Source: Allochromatium palmeri
Lineage (GTDB): Bacteria; Pseudomonadota; Gammaproteobacteria; Chromatiales; Chromatiaceae
NCBI RefSeq assembly: GCF_009720725.1
Contig: NZ_WNKT01000021.1
Location: 1-62,737 of the forward strand
Reading direction: 5' to 3'
Length of the DNA: 62,737 bases
Numbering within the stretch: the first letter of the stretch is position 1; each line of letters starts with the position of its first letter. A model generated the notes under the pieces. That model saw only the letters and a program-made list of their open reading frames with translations. It was not told the origin of the DNA and made no database searches. This document shows positions 45,357-55,917 of the stretch, in pieces. The position numbers and the translations under genes were made by a program.

Positions 45357-45452
45357 AGCCAAACGCCACCCTCATTCCGGTCGACATAGACCCAAGTAAC
45401 TGAATTAACGATACCGGCCTCGATCAGGCCCTGCACGAGAGATTTCCGCTGT

Positions 45453-45761
45453 ATGACGAGTGAGGCCGCGCCCACGACATCCGAACCGCCCCCGCGCGCG
45501 ACCGGATCCGACCCCGACAAAACTCAGAGCACCACGCCCCTGAGCCAATGCGTACAAGCGTCTGTGGCGGCCTATCTCGCCCACATGGCCGGACACGAGA
45601 TCGAGGATCTCTACGATCTGGTCATGCAGGAGGTCGAACGCCCGCTGTTCGAGCTGGTGCTGCAACACACACAGGGCAATCTCAGCCAGGCGGCACGCCT
45701 GCTCGGTCTGACGCGCAATACACTGCGCAAACGACTCAAGGCCCACGGCATCGACCGCTGA
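45453..45761 (+). CDS. fis: Fis-family DNA-binding protein
   Basis: A 102-residue Fis homologue: an unstructured N-terminal third rich in Thr/Pro, the dimer helices (VAAYLAHMAGHEIEDLYDLV) and the helix-turn-helix GNLSQAARLLGLTRNTLRKR close to the C-terminus. Fis bends DNA at promoters such as rRNA genes. The normal partner dusB is upstream beyond a TA insertion. It may therefore have lost or replaced its promoter; no strong promoter is obvious in 45313-45452. Confidence 0.9.
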   Translation: MTSEAAPTTSEPPPRATGSDPDKTQSTTPLSQCVQASVAAYLAHMAGHEIEDLYDLVMQEVERPLFELVLQHTQGNLSQAARLLGLTRNTLRKRLKAHGIDR

Positions 45762-45887
45762 GGTCTGTCCTAAAATCCATGGGATCGAAGACGCGGATGT
45801 TGCACAATTGCACCACAGCCGTCGATGCTTCGCTCCCGAACACTTCGCGAAGCCATACGCTCACCTAAAAAGAACCTGGACCATCCG

Positions 45888-47447
<1,560 letters not shown>

Positions 47448-47453
47448 AAATCC

Positions 47454-48230
47454 ATGCGCATCCATCCAACGGCCATCGTCGAGGACGGCGCCCAACTGCA
47501 CGATAGCGTGACGGTCGGTCCCTATTCGATCATTGAATCCGGGGCCGTCATCGGCGAGGGCTGCCGCATCGAGAGCAACGTGCGCATCTTCGGCGTCACC
47601 CGGATGGGGGCGCACAACCGTGTCTGTCATGGCGCAACCTTGGGTTCCGAGCCGCAGGATCTGAGCTTCACCCCGGAGAAAGCCCGGCCGCTGGTCATCG
47701 GCGATCACAACCACTTCAAGGAGTGCGTCAACATCAGCGGCGGGATCAAGACCGAGGACGGCACCCGCATCGGCAATCACAATTACTGGATGGCCTTCAG
47801 CCACGCCGGGCACGATTGCATCGTCGGCGATCACAATGTCTTCGCCAACACCGCGACCCTGGCCGGGCATGTCGAGATCGCCGACCATTGCTTTCTCTCC
47901 GGCCAGGTGGCGGTGCATCAGTTCTGCCGCCTCGGCTCCTATGTCATGATCGCGGGCGTCACAGGCGTGCCTCAGGACGTGCCGCCCTATATGCTCGCCG
48001 ACGGCCATCGCGCGCGCCTGATCGGACTCAATGTGGTCGGACTGAGACGCAGCGGCTTCAGCCAGGAACAGCGCACGCGCATCAAACAGGTCTATCGCCT
48101 GATTCTGCGCTCCGGTCTGCGCCTGGACGACGCACTCCAGCGCGCCGAGGCCGAGTATCCTAGCCCCGAGACGGCGCGGATCGTCGCCTTCATTCGTGCC
48201 AGCCGGCGCGGTATCGTGTCGTTCGATTGA
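47454..48230 (+). CDS. LpxA-like UDP-GlcNAc O-acyltransferase
   Basis: A 258-residue left-handed beta-helix acyltransferase, similar to LpxA throughout: [29 protein letters not shown], the catalytic histidine in [47 protein letters not shown] and GLRRSGFS. The HRGT-type segment of standard LpxA reads NISGG, and the loop after it is short. It starts 6 bases after purH and lies 43 bases before purD, away from the usual lpxD-fabZ-lpxA-lpxB cluster. It may be a second LpxA with altered sugar or acyl preference. Confidence 0.82.
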   Translation: MRIHPTAIVEDGAQLHDSVTVGPYSIIESGAVIGEGCRIESNVRIFGVTRMGAHNRVCHGATLGSEPQDLSFTPEKARPLVIGDHNHFKECVNISGGIKTEDGTRIGNHNYWMAFSHAGHDCIVGDHNVFANTATLAGHVEIADHCFLSGQVAVHQFCRLGSYVMIAGVTGVPQDVPPYMLADGHRARLIGLNVVGLRRSGFSQEQRTRIKQVYRLILRSGLRLDDALQRAEAEYPSPETARIVAFIRASRRGIVSFD

Positions 48231-48273
48231 CTCGGATCCGATCCGAACCTAAAACCAGAGACTTGAAACACTG

Positions 48274-49569
48274 ATGAAGATCTTGATCGTGGGCAGCGGC
48301 GGGCGCGAGCACGCCCTGGCCTGGAAAGCGGCTCAATCCCCACTGGCCGAGCAGGTGTTCGTAGCTCCCGGCAATGGCGGCACGGCGAGCGAAGCGGGCG
48401 TGGAGAACGTGGCCATTGCCGCCGACGACATCGCCGGACTGGTGGCGTTCGCGCGCCGCGAGTCGATCGGGCTGGCCATCGTCGGTCCCGAAGCGCCGCT
48501 GGTGCTGGGTCTGGTCGATGCCTTCGCCGAAGCGGGACTACCCTGCTTCGGGCCGCGTCAGGCGGCGGCTCAGCTCGAAGGCTCCAAGGCGTTCGCCAAG
48601 GACTTCCTGCACCGTCACGGCATCCCGACCGCCGCCTATGGCGTCTTCACCGAGCTGGAACCGGCACTCGACTATCTGCGCCAGGTCGGCGCGCCCGTGG
48701 TGGTCAAGGCCGATGGTCTGGCCGCCGGCAAGGGCGTGATCCTGGCCGATGATCTGGCCACGGCCGAGGCCGCCGTGCACGACATGCTCGGCGGCGGGCG
48801 CTTCGGTCAGGCTGGAGCGCGCGTCGTGATTGAGGAATTCCTCACCGGCGAGGAAGCGAGCTTCATCGCCATGGTCGATGGCCGGCACATCCTGCCGCTC
48901 GCCTCGTCTCAGGACCACAAGGCGCGCGACGACGGCGATCGCGGTCCCAACACCGGCGGCATGGGCGCCTACTCGCCCGCCCCCATCGTCACACCCGAGA
49001 TCCACGACCGCATCATGCGCGAAGTGATGGAGCCGACGGTCGCGGGTCTGGCCGCCGAAGGACTACCCTATCTGGGCTTCCTCTATGCTGGACTCATGAT
49101 CGACGCCAAGGGTACACCCAAGGTTCTGGAATTCAACTGCCGCCTCGGCGATCCCGAGACCCAGCCGCTGCTGATGCGCCTGAAGTCGGATCTGGCTGAA
49201 CTCTGTCTGGCCGCGCTCGACGGACATCTCGACCAGGTCACGGCCGACTGGGACGCACGCCCCGCACTCGGCGTGGTCATGGCCGCCGGCGGCTATCCGG
49301 ACGACTATGACAAGGGGCATGTCATCAGCGGCCTGGATGCGGTACCCTCCAGCGAAGCTAAAGTCTTCCAGGCCGGCACCCGGCAAGTGGACGACGCGAT
49401 CCTGACCAACGGCGGGCGCGTGCTGTGCGTCACCGCACTCGGCGAAAACGTGGCCGAGGCCCAACGGTTGGCTTATCAGGCCGTCGACCGCATTCAATGG
49501 ACAGGCGCCTTCTGTCGGCGCGACATCGGGCATCGCGCGATCGCGCGCGAACAATCCAGCGCGCAGTAG
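48274..49569 (+). CDS. purD: phosphoribosylamine--glycine ligase
   Basis: PurD is an ATP-grasp enzyme joining phosphoribosylamine to glycine. It shows MKILIVGSGGREHALAWKAAQ, LAIVGPEAPLVLGLVDAF, VKADGLAAGKGV, SSQDHKARDDGD, PNTGGMGAYSP and EFNCRLGDPETQPLLMRL. At 431 residues, normal length. In one direction with purH and the next signalling genes. Confidence 0.95.
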   Translation: MKILIVGSGGREHALAWKAAQSPLAEQVFVAPGNGGTASEAGVENVAIAADDIAGLVAFARRESIGLAIVGPEAPLVLGLVDAFAEAGLPCFGPRQAAAQLEGSKAFAKDFLHRHGIPTAAYGVFTELEPALDYLRQVGAPVVVKADGLAAGKGVILADDLATAEAAVHDMLGGGRFGQAGARVVIEEFLTGEEASFIAMVDGRHILPLASSQDHKARDDGDRGPNTGGMGAYSPAPIVTPEIHDRIMREVMEPTVAGLAAEGLPYLGFLYAGLMIDAKGTPKVLEFNCRLGDPETQPLLMRLKSDLAELCLAALDGHLDQVTADWDARPALGVVMAAGGYPDDYDKGHVISGLDAVPSSEAKVFQAGTRQVDDAILTNGGRVLCVTALGENVAEAQRLAYQAVDRIQWTGAFCRRDIGHRAIAREQSSAQ

Positions 49570-49584
49570 TCGGAGCACAATGCG

Positions 49585-51201
49585 ATGGCGGACGCCTTCA
49601 CAGCCAAGACCTTCCTGGTGATCGATGATTTCGCCGACATGCGCGCGGCGATCAAGGGTATCCTCGTCTCGCTCGGGGTCGCGCACATCGATCAGGCCCG
49701 CAACGGCAGCGAAGCCATCGCCAAGATGCAGCAGAATCACTACGATGTCATTCTCTGCGACTACAACCTCGGTCCCGGCAAGGATGGTCAGCAGGTGCTC
49801 GAAGAAGCGCGCCATCGTCAGCTCATCGGCGTCGACTGTATCTTCATCATGATCACGGCCGAAAACACCCGTGAAATGGTGATGGGCGCGGTCGAATACG
49901 CCCCCGACAGCTATCTCTCCAAACCCTTCACCAAGGATCTGCTGCAAACCCGTCTGGCCAAGCTCTTCGAGCGCAAAGCCCATCTGACCGTGGTCAATCA
50001 GGCACTGCTCGCCAAGGACATCTCGGCGGCGATCCGCGCACTCGATCTCTTGATTTCCAAAAAACCGCGCAATCTCGGCGAACTGCTCAAACTCAAGAGC
50101 GAGATCTGTATCGACTCCAATCGGCTTGATGAGGCCGCGACAACCCTGGAACAGGTGCTGGCCATCCGCGAGATGCCCTGGGCGCGGCTTGGGATCGGCA
50201 AGATTCAGTTCATGCGGAAACACTTCGATCAGGCGCTGGAAACCTTCAGGCAACTGATCGAGCAGGATTCCAACTTCATCGGCGCCTACGACTGGTTGGC
50301 GAAAACGCAAACGGCTCAGCGCCATTTCGCCGAGGCCGAGGAGACACTGCGCACCGCCGTGCGACTCTCGCCGCGTGGTATCCGGCGTCAGCACGCGCTC
50401 GGCGACCTCGCCCTGAACAACGGCCATCCCGAGATTGCTGAAACGGCCTACGAACACGCTGTCGGCCTATCCAAACACTCCGTGCTCAATCACCCGTCGA
50501 TGTTTGCCGGACTGGCTAAGAGCAAGTCGGCCAACGCCAAGCATGACGAGGCGCTCAAGGTCACCGGCCAGATCAACAAAGTCTTTCCCGATCAACAGGA
50601 AGCGGCCTTCTATGCGGCCAGTACCAGCGCCATCATCAAGACGCGCCAGGGCGACGCGACCGGTGCGGCCGCCGCACTCGCCGAGGCCGAGGACGTGCTC
50701 GCCCGACTCAATGAAACGGTGCACTCATCCGAGCATGCCCTGGAGATGGCCAAGACCTATGCCGGACTCGGCCAAACCGACAAGGCCGCCGAGATGCTGC
50801 GTCAGACCATCGCCAATAATCACGACGATGACGAGATCCTGACTCAGATCGTGCATCTGTGCCAGGAATCCGGACTACAATACGATGCCGAGACGGCGAT
50901 CCGCGAAGTCCAGCGCGACCTGGTCAAGACCAACAACGAAGGTGTGCGACTGATCAAGCAGGGCGAATTCGAGGCTGCCATCCGTCTCTTGAGCCAGGCC
51001 GCCGACGAGATGCCAGGCAACAAGACCATCAGCCTCAACGCGGCCAAGGCCATCATCATGTATATGGAACGCCAGGGCATCACCAACGACAATCTACAGC
51101 GCGTGCGCCATTATATCGACCGTGTTCAGACGCTAGCTCCCGATGACTGGCGACTGGGCGATGTCATCGCGCGACTGCGCAAACTCACCACTAAGGGTTG
51201 A
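49585..51201 (+). CDS. response regulator with REC and TPR domains
   Basis: A 538-residue protein. Residues 10-125 form a CheY-like receiver with acidic pocket D14-D15, phospho-acceptor D59 in LCDYNLG, the switch Thr in MITAEN and the conserved Lys in SKPFTK. About 380 residues of tetratricopeptide-like helices follow (e.g. NLGELLKLKSEICIDSNRLD and AYDWLAKTQTAQRHFAEAEE), ending MERQGITNDNLQ. No DNA-binding domain is present, so output is protein-protein. It starts 15 bases after purD and is 4 bases from the kinase gene. Confidence 0.88.
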   Translation: MADAFTAKTFLVIDDFADMRAAIKGILVSLGVAHIDQARNGSEAIAKMQQNHYDVILCDYNLGPGKDGQQVLEEARHRQLIGVDCIFIMITAENTREMVMGAVEYAPDSYLSKPFTKDLLQTRLAKLFERKAHLTVVNQALLAKDISAAIRALDLLISKKPRNLGELLKLKSEICIDSNRLDEAATTLEQVLAIREMPWARLGIGKIQFMRKHFDQALETFRQLIEQDSNFIGAYDWLAKTQTAQRHFAEAEETLRTAVRLSPRGIRRQHALGDLALNNGHPEIAETAYEHAVGLSKHSVLNHPSMFAGLAKSKSANAKHDEALKVTGQINKVFPDQQEAAFYAASTSAIIKTRQGDATGAAAALAEAEDVLARLNETVHSSEHALEMAKTYAGLGQTDKAAEMLRQTIANNHDDDEILTQIVHLCQESGLQYDAETAIREVQRDLVKTNNEGVRLIKQGEFEAAIRLLSQAADEMPGNKTISLNAAKAIIMYMERQGITNDNLQRVRHYIDRVQTLAPDDWRLGDVIARLRKLTTKG

Positions 51202-51205
51202 ACCG

Positions 51206-51889
51206 ATGGACAGCATGGACTTTTCCGACATCCTGGCCTCTTCGATCCACGACATCAAAAACTCGCTCGGTCTGATCCTGACCAATCTCGAGGATCTGAT
51301 CGGCAATCCAGAGAATCACATCGCCAATCCGCGTCAGGCCAGCCTCCTGCAACACGAGGCACGCCGCGCCAACAGCAATCTCATCCAGTTGCTGACGCTC
51401 TACAAGCTCGGTCACGAGCAGCTTTCCATGCGCGTGACGGCCAACAATCTCGATGACTTCCTGGAGGAAGTCGTCGCCGAAAATCACTCCGTGTGTCGGG
51501 CGCTCGAATTGGAATTGGGCTATCACTGCGAACCGGATCTGGAGGGCTATTTCGATCTGGAGCTGGTCCGCAGCGTGCTCGACAGCACCATCGGCAATGC
51601 CAGACGCTACGCCCGCTCACGCATCGAACTCAGTGCCGCTCAGGAAGACGGCTTTCTGGTCATCCGCGTCGAGGACGATGGCGGCGGGTTTCCGCCGGCC
51701 TTGATCGGTCTGCTGGAGTACCAGCCCGGCGAATTCGCCGAGGCCACCAACCCCGGCCGCACCCAGCTCGGCCTGTATTTTGCCACGCGCATCGCGCAGC
51801 TACACCACAATGGCGACACTGTCGGCCGGATCCATCTGGTCAACTCCCATCATCTGACTGGCGGCTGTTTCGAATTGTGTCTTCCCTGA
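51206..51889 (+). CDS. minimal sensor-less histidine kinase
   Basis: A 227-residue cytoplasmic histidine kinase with no sensor or membrane segment. The phospho-acceptor H15 is in SSIHDIKNSLGLIL. The ATPase domain has the N-box DSTIGNARRYARS, the G1 box VEDDGGGFP and the G2-like TQLGLYFATRIAQLH, which lacks the usual GTG. ATG at 51206 has AAGGG upstream (51193-51197). It presumably phosphorylates the REC-TPR protein immediately upstream. Its stop overlaps the VWA gene start. Confidence 0.85.
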   Translation: MDSMDFSDILASSIHDIKNSLGLILTNLEDLIGNPENHIANPRQASLLQHEARRANSNLIQLLTLYKLGHEQLSMRVTANNLDDFLEEVVAENHSVCRALELELGYHCEPDLEGYFDLELVRSVLDSTIGNARRYARSRIELSAAQEDGFLVIRVEDDGGGFPPALIGLLEYQPGEFAEATNPGRTQLGLYFATRIAQLHHNGDTVGRIHLVNSHHLTGGCFELCLP

Positions 51890-53709
51890 GGCGTGCGCCG
51901 ACGCTCTTAGCCGTCATCCTGCTGTGGCTGGTCGCGATCCAGGCACCGCTGGCGGCTCCAGCCGATGTGCGACTGCTCATCGATGTCTCGGGGAGCATGC
52001 GTCAGAACGACCCCAGGAACCTGCGCGCACCGGCCTTGCAACTGGTCAACGAACTCATGCCGGCTGGATCTATCGCCGGCGTGTGGCTCTTTGCCGAACA
52101 GACCGAGGTCTTGATCCCGCCGGCTCCCGTCGATGAGGCCTGGAAGAAGCGTCTCGGCCAGCGTCTCAACCGCATCCATTCGCGTGGACTCTTCACCGAT
52201 ATCGAGCGCGCCATCCGCACCGCGACCGAGGACTGGAGTACGACGCCGGCCGAGGGCGAACGTCATCTGATCCTCTTCACCGACGGGCTCGTCGATGTCT
52301 CCAAGGAGCCCGAGCCGAGCGCGGCCTCGCGCGAGCGCATCCTCTCCGAGCAGCTCGAAGCGCTTAAAACCATGGGCGTCAAGGTCCACACCATCGGCCT
52401 CTCGGATCAGATCGATGAGCCACTCATGCGCCTGCTGGCGACCCAGACCGATGGCTGGATGGAGACTGCGCAAGATGCCGAGACGCTCCAGCGACTCTTT
52501 CTGCGCGTACTCGAACAGAGCGCTCCACCGACGACGGTTCCGCTTGAGGGCAATCGTTTCGAGATCGACGATCAGGTGCGTGAATTCACACTGCTCGCCT
52601 TTCGTCCCGAAGGCGGACAGACCCAGCTGACGACACCCGACGGCGAGCGGATTCGGGTCGATCAGCTCGCTCCAGGCGTCAGATGGCGTGCCGAGGCCGG
52701 CTATGATCTGGTGACATTGACCAATCCCAAGCCCGGACAATGGCGCATTCGCGGCGTGGAAGACCCGGACAACCGGGTCGTGGTCGTGACTGACCTGGAC
52801 ATCGAGGCCGGACCGCTGCCCAACACGATCGGACTCGGCGAGATGCCCAAGACCGAGACCTGGCTCACCGACCATAAGCAGCCGGTCAAGCGCCTCGAAC
52901 TCTTGGAAGTGCTGGTGGCCAAGGTGACGCTCGTCGCCGAGTCAGTCGCTGACGAGCCACCTGAATCGACCCCGGCGCCTTCCGCTCCACCGGCTCCACC
53001 GGCTCCACCGGCCGTCGAAGAGGGACAGACCCCGCCGCCCCAGCCGCCGCCCGGTGAGCAGCGTCTGACCCTGGATCCGGCCACGACCCGGTTCTCGGGG
53101 ATGCTGCAAACAGCGACGCTCGCGCCCGGCGTCTACCGTGTGGACTTCGTCATCGACGGCGGTTCCTTCCAGCGCCAGCTCACCAAGCGTATCAAGATCA
53201 AGGGCGCGCCCCTGTCCCTGACCTATGAGCGCCAGCAACCGAGTGAGACCGACCCCCTAGCCGCCATCCAGATCCAGCTCAGCGCCGAGCCGGATCTGGT
53301 CGACCCGGCAAGTCTGCTCGGCTATCTGCTCGTGCGCGGCCCGGACGACTGGACCGAGGTCGTCGAGATCACCAAGGGCAAACGCTTCCCGCTGATGATC
53401 AAGATCCCTGTCCAGCGTCCGGGTGAATATCGAATCAGCAGTCATTTCATGGGCCGGACCCTGACGGACGACCCCATCGAAATTCAACCTGACCCCGGTG
53501 TCCTGAATTTCGATTTCGAGGCTCCGTCGAGTCAGGCCGACGAAGAGACAGCGGCAGGCAACGCTATCTCCTGGCCCTGGTTGCTGATCTATCTGCTCGG
53601 CGGCAATGCCCTGCTTGGTGCCGCCTTGGCGCTGACCTGGTGGCTCATGACGAGGGCCAGGTCCGGTCGTGAGCCGGCTCAAAAAACCGCCAAGAGGAAG
53701 CGCGCATGA
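51877..53709 (+). CDS. membrane-anchored VWA-domain protein
   Basis: A 610-residue protein beginning at GTG 51877, inside the kinase stop region; this start gives a signal sequence (LLAVILLWLVAIQAPLAA). A periplasmic VWA domain has the full MIDAS: DVSGS (36-40), the Thr in GLFTDIERAI and the Asp in LFTDGLVD. Two beta-sandwich regions are joined by a proline-rich linker (PAPSAPPAPPAPPAVEEG). A C-terminal helix (SWPWLLIYLLGGNALLGAAL) and basic tail anchor it. Function unknown; it overlaps the next gene by ATGA. Confidence 0.85.
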   Translation: MSSLRRAPTLLAVILLWLVAIQAPLAAPADVRLLIDVSGSMRQNDPRNLRAPALQLVNELMPAGSIAGVWLFAEQTEVLIPPAPVDEAWKKRLGQRLNRIHSRGLFTDIERAIRTATEDWSTTPAEGERHLILFTDGLVDVSKEPEPSAASRERILSEQLEALKTMGVKVHTIGLSDQIDEPLMRLLATQTDGWMETAQDAETLQRLFLRVLEQSAPPTTVPLEGNRFEIDDQVREFTLLAFRPEGGQTQLTTPDGERIRVDQLAPGVRWRAEAGYDLVTLTNPKPGQWRIRGVEDPDNRVVVVTDLDIEAGPLPNTIGLGEMPKTETWLTDHKQPVKRLELLEVLVAKVTLVAESVADEPPESTPAPSAPPAPPAPPAVEEGQTPPPQPPPGEQRLTLDPATTRFSGMLQTATLAPGVYRVDFVIDGGSFQRQLTKRIKIKGAPLSLTYERQQPSETDPLAAIQIQLSAEPDLVDPASLLGYLLVRGPDDWTEVVEITKGKRFPLMIKIPVQRPGEYRISSHFMGRTLTDDPIEIQPDPGVLNFDFEAPSSQADEETAAGNAISWPWLLIYLLGGNALLGAALALTWWLMTRARSGREPAQKTAKRKRA

Positions 53710-54743
53710 GCACACTCCAACTGGCGGCGCTCATCCTGGCCGGCGAGTTCGCCCTGCTGGCCTGGGTCATCCTCTTTCTGATGCTCAGGCGACAGCACCA
53801 CCAGACAAAAGATGATGAGGTGCATGCCGAGGCCGTCATGGAGCATCTGGAGTCGAGCGAACACTCTCACCGCGATGCGCTGACGAATCTGTTCGAGAAC
53901 ACCTATCGTCTGGAAGGCGATGAATTGGCGGCCAAGGTGGATGAATACATGGAACGTGAGCGGGCCTTCTACAACGTCATGCTGAATCTCTATCTCAACC
54001 GCGATGGCGAAAAGCTCAAGGAAATCCCGGCAGAGCTGGCCAAGGTAATCAAGCCCTGGGCCGAGATCACGCCGACCGGGATGATCAGCGCGAACGAAGT
54101 CACGAGCCTGGAGAACGAGCGGGCGCAGCTTTCGGCCGAACTCGAAAATACCAAGGAAACCCTCGAACAGCTCATGGATGAATACACGGCGGCGTTCCAG
54201 CAAGCCGAGCAAGCGAAAGCTAAACCAGCGGATAAGCCGCCGGCCACTCCGGCTGGCGCCGACACAGCACCGCCCGCCTCCAGTGCGGAGGACGCGGAGG
54301 ACGTCAATTTCGACGATCTCGACATGGACGATGCCGATTTCGATATCCAGGCGATGGAGACCGCTCAGCCCGAGGAGCCTGAGGAGTCTGAGGCGCCCGA
54401 GACGGCCTTAGAACCAGAGCCAACCGCCAACACCACGGCTGATGCCGAGGACGCAGCCAAGGATACGGTTGAGGATGTAGTCGAGGACTCGGTCGGGGAT
54501 ACGGCCAAGGACGCGGTTGAGGACGCACTCGATCCGAGTGAGATCGATGCCATGCTGGAGCAGCTGGCGAAGGAGACCGCGAGCGATTCAGCGGCCGCCG
54601 CGCCCGACGCCGATCGCGAACGCGCACTCAGCCCGCAGGAGATCGAGGACGCGCGCGCGCGGGATGAACTGGAAGGACTCGCGGATCTGTTCGATATGTC
54701 CGATGACTCGGACAGCGCGGCCTCGGATAAACAGAAAACCTGA
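53706..54743 (+). CDS. membrane-anchored coiled-coil protein with acidic tail
   Basis: A 345-residue protein: one N-terminal membrane helix (LAALILAGEFALLAWVILFLM), a helical/coiled-coil region (about 35-160) and a long acidic low-complexity tail (AEDAEDVNFDDLDMDDADFD). Near the end are DPSEIDAMLEQL (residues 276-287) and LSPQEIED (308-315), resembling the SQ-x-EIDALL peptide by which FliM docks CheY. A receiver-domain protein is encoded three genes upstream, so docking is a plausible inference. Start overlaps the VWA stop (ATGA). Confidence 0.75.
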   Translation: MSTLQLAALILAGEFALLAWVILFLMLRRQHHQTKDDEVHAEAVMEHLESSEHSHRDALTNLFENTYRLEGDELAAKVDEYMERERAFYNVMLNLYLNRDGEKLKEIPAELAKVIKPWAEITPTGMISANEVTSLENERAQLSAELENTKETLEQLMDEYTAAFQQAEQAKAKPADKPPATPAGADTAPPASSAEDAEDVNFDDLDMDDADFDIQAMETAQPEEPEESEAPETALEPEPTANTTADAEDAAKDTVEDVVEDSVGDTAKDAVEDALDPSEIDAMLEQLAKETASDSAAAAPDADRERALSPQEIEDARARDELEGLADLFDMSDDSDSAASDKQKT

Positions 54744-54762
54744 GTCCGTGCGCTTGCGGCCC

Positions 54763-55767
54763 CTAGACGTGCGAGGCCAGACGCGATTCCAGCGCGCGTG
54801 CCACAGGCTCGCCGAGCCAGTCGCCAAACGCACTCAATTCCGGATAACGACCCGCCACATCCCGTACATAGCCCAGGGTGCGCGGAATGTCAGCCAGATA
54901 GCCATGTTTGCCGTCGCGCAGACTCAGACGGGCGAAGATGCCGCACGCCTTGAGATGACGCTGCATCCCCATGAGATCGAACCAGCGCCTGAATTGCTCA
55001 GGCTCGACCGCCTGGAGCAGGCCCGACTCGGTGGCGCGCTGGAAATAGCCGAGCGCCCAGTCCCAGACGCGCGGCTCAGGCCAGGCGATATAGCAATCGC
55101 GCAGCAGCGAGACCAGGTCATAGGTGATGGGGCCGACCACGGCATCCTGGAAGTCGAGCACGCCCGGACTGGCATTCTCGGTCAGCATGAGATTGCGCGA
55201 GTGATAATCGCGATGGACGCAGACGCACGGCTGTTCCAGGGCGCTGGCGATGAGGATGGATTCCAGGCGTGCGAGCCGCTCGCCGTCGCGCTCATCGAGC
55301 GATAACTCCAGAAGCCCCTGCAACAGCCAGTCGCGAAACAGACCCAGTTCACGCGCGAGCAACGGCGCGTCATAGTGCGGCAGTCCTTCGGTCGGGGTGC
55401 GCGTCTGGAGGATTTCCAGGGTTTTGAGCGCCTCGCCATAAAGCCGGTCGGCAGTTTGATCGTTCAGCTCGCCGAGATAGACGCGATCACCGAAATCCGA
55501 AATCAGCAAAAACCCCTGCTTGCGCGCCTCGGCCTGAATCTCGGGGGTATTGACGCCGATGGCATGAAAGCGTCGCGCCAGATCGGCATAACGACCGCAG
55601 TCCTCGAACTCGGGCGGAGCGTCCATGGCGATCCAGGTCTCGCCATCGCGCCAGACACGCCAATAGCGGCGAAAACTCGCATCCGAGGACGCCGGCGTCA
55701 GCTCCAGCGACTCCGTCCCCAATACCTCAGTCAACCAAGCATGCAATGCCGCCTTTCGCTCCGACAC
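54763..55767 (-). CDS. amgK: AmgK-like sugar kinase (aminoglycoside phosphotransferase fold)
   Basis: A 334-residue APH-fold kinase similar to AmgK, which phosphorylates the anomeric position of N-acetylmuramate/N-acetylglucosamine in peptidoglycan recycling. Motifs: ASSDASFRRYWRV near the N-terminus, VCVHRDYHSRNLML (catalytic Asp) and VLDFQDAVVGP (metal-binding Asp). The start is GTG at 55767. It is divergent from lptD, as in pseudomonads. The usual partner murU (the uridylyltransferase) does not follow here; the coiled-coil protein converges on it. Confidence 0.85.
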   Translation of the reverse strand: MSERKAALHAWLTEVLGTESLELTPASSDASFRRYWRVWRDGETWIAMDAPPEFEDCGRYADLARRFHAIGVNTPEIQAEARKQGFLLISDFGDRVYLGELNDQTADRLYGEALKTLEILQTRTPTEGLPHYDAPLLARELGLFRDWLLQGLLELSLDERDGERLARLESILIASALEQPCVCVHRDYHSRNLMLTENASPGVLDFQDAVVGPITYDLVSLLRDCYIAWPEPRVWDWALGYFQRATESGLLQAVEPEQFRRWFDLMGMQRHLKACGIFARLSLRDGKHGYLADIPRTLGYVRDVAGRYPELSAFGDWLGEPVARALESRLASHV

Positions 55768-55917
55768 GCGACTTACCTCAACCCGTCATAGAGTCTTCGA
55801 AACCAAGGCTCCGCTGCGCGATGCCGTCATCGGCGATTGATGGCGCGCCCTGGATATGCCATGGTTGCAGGTTCAACCCCTAGCGTCCACCCATTCAGTC
55901 ACACAGCCTTTCGACCG

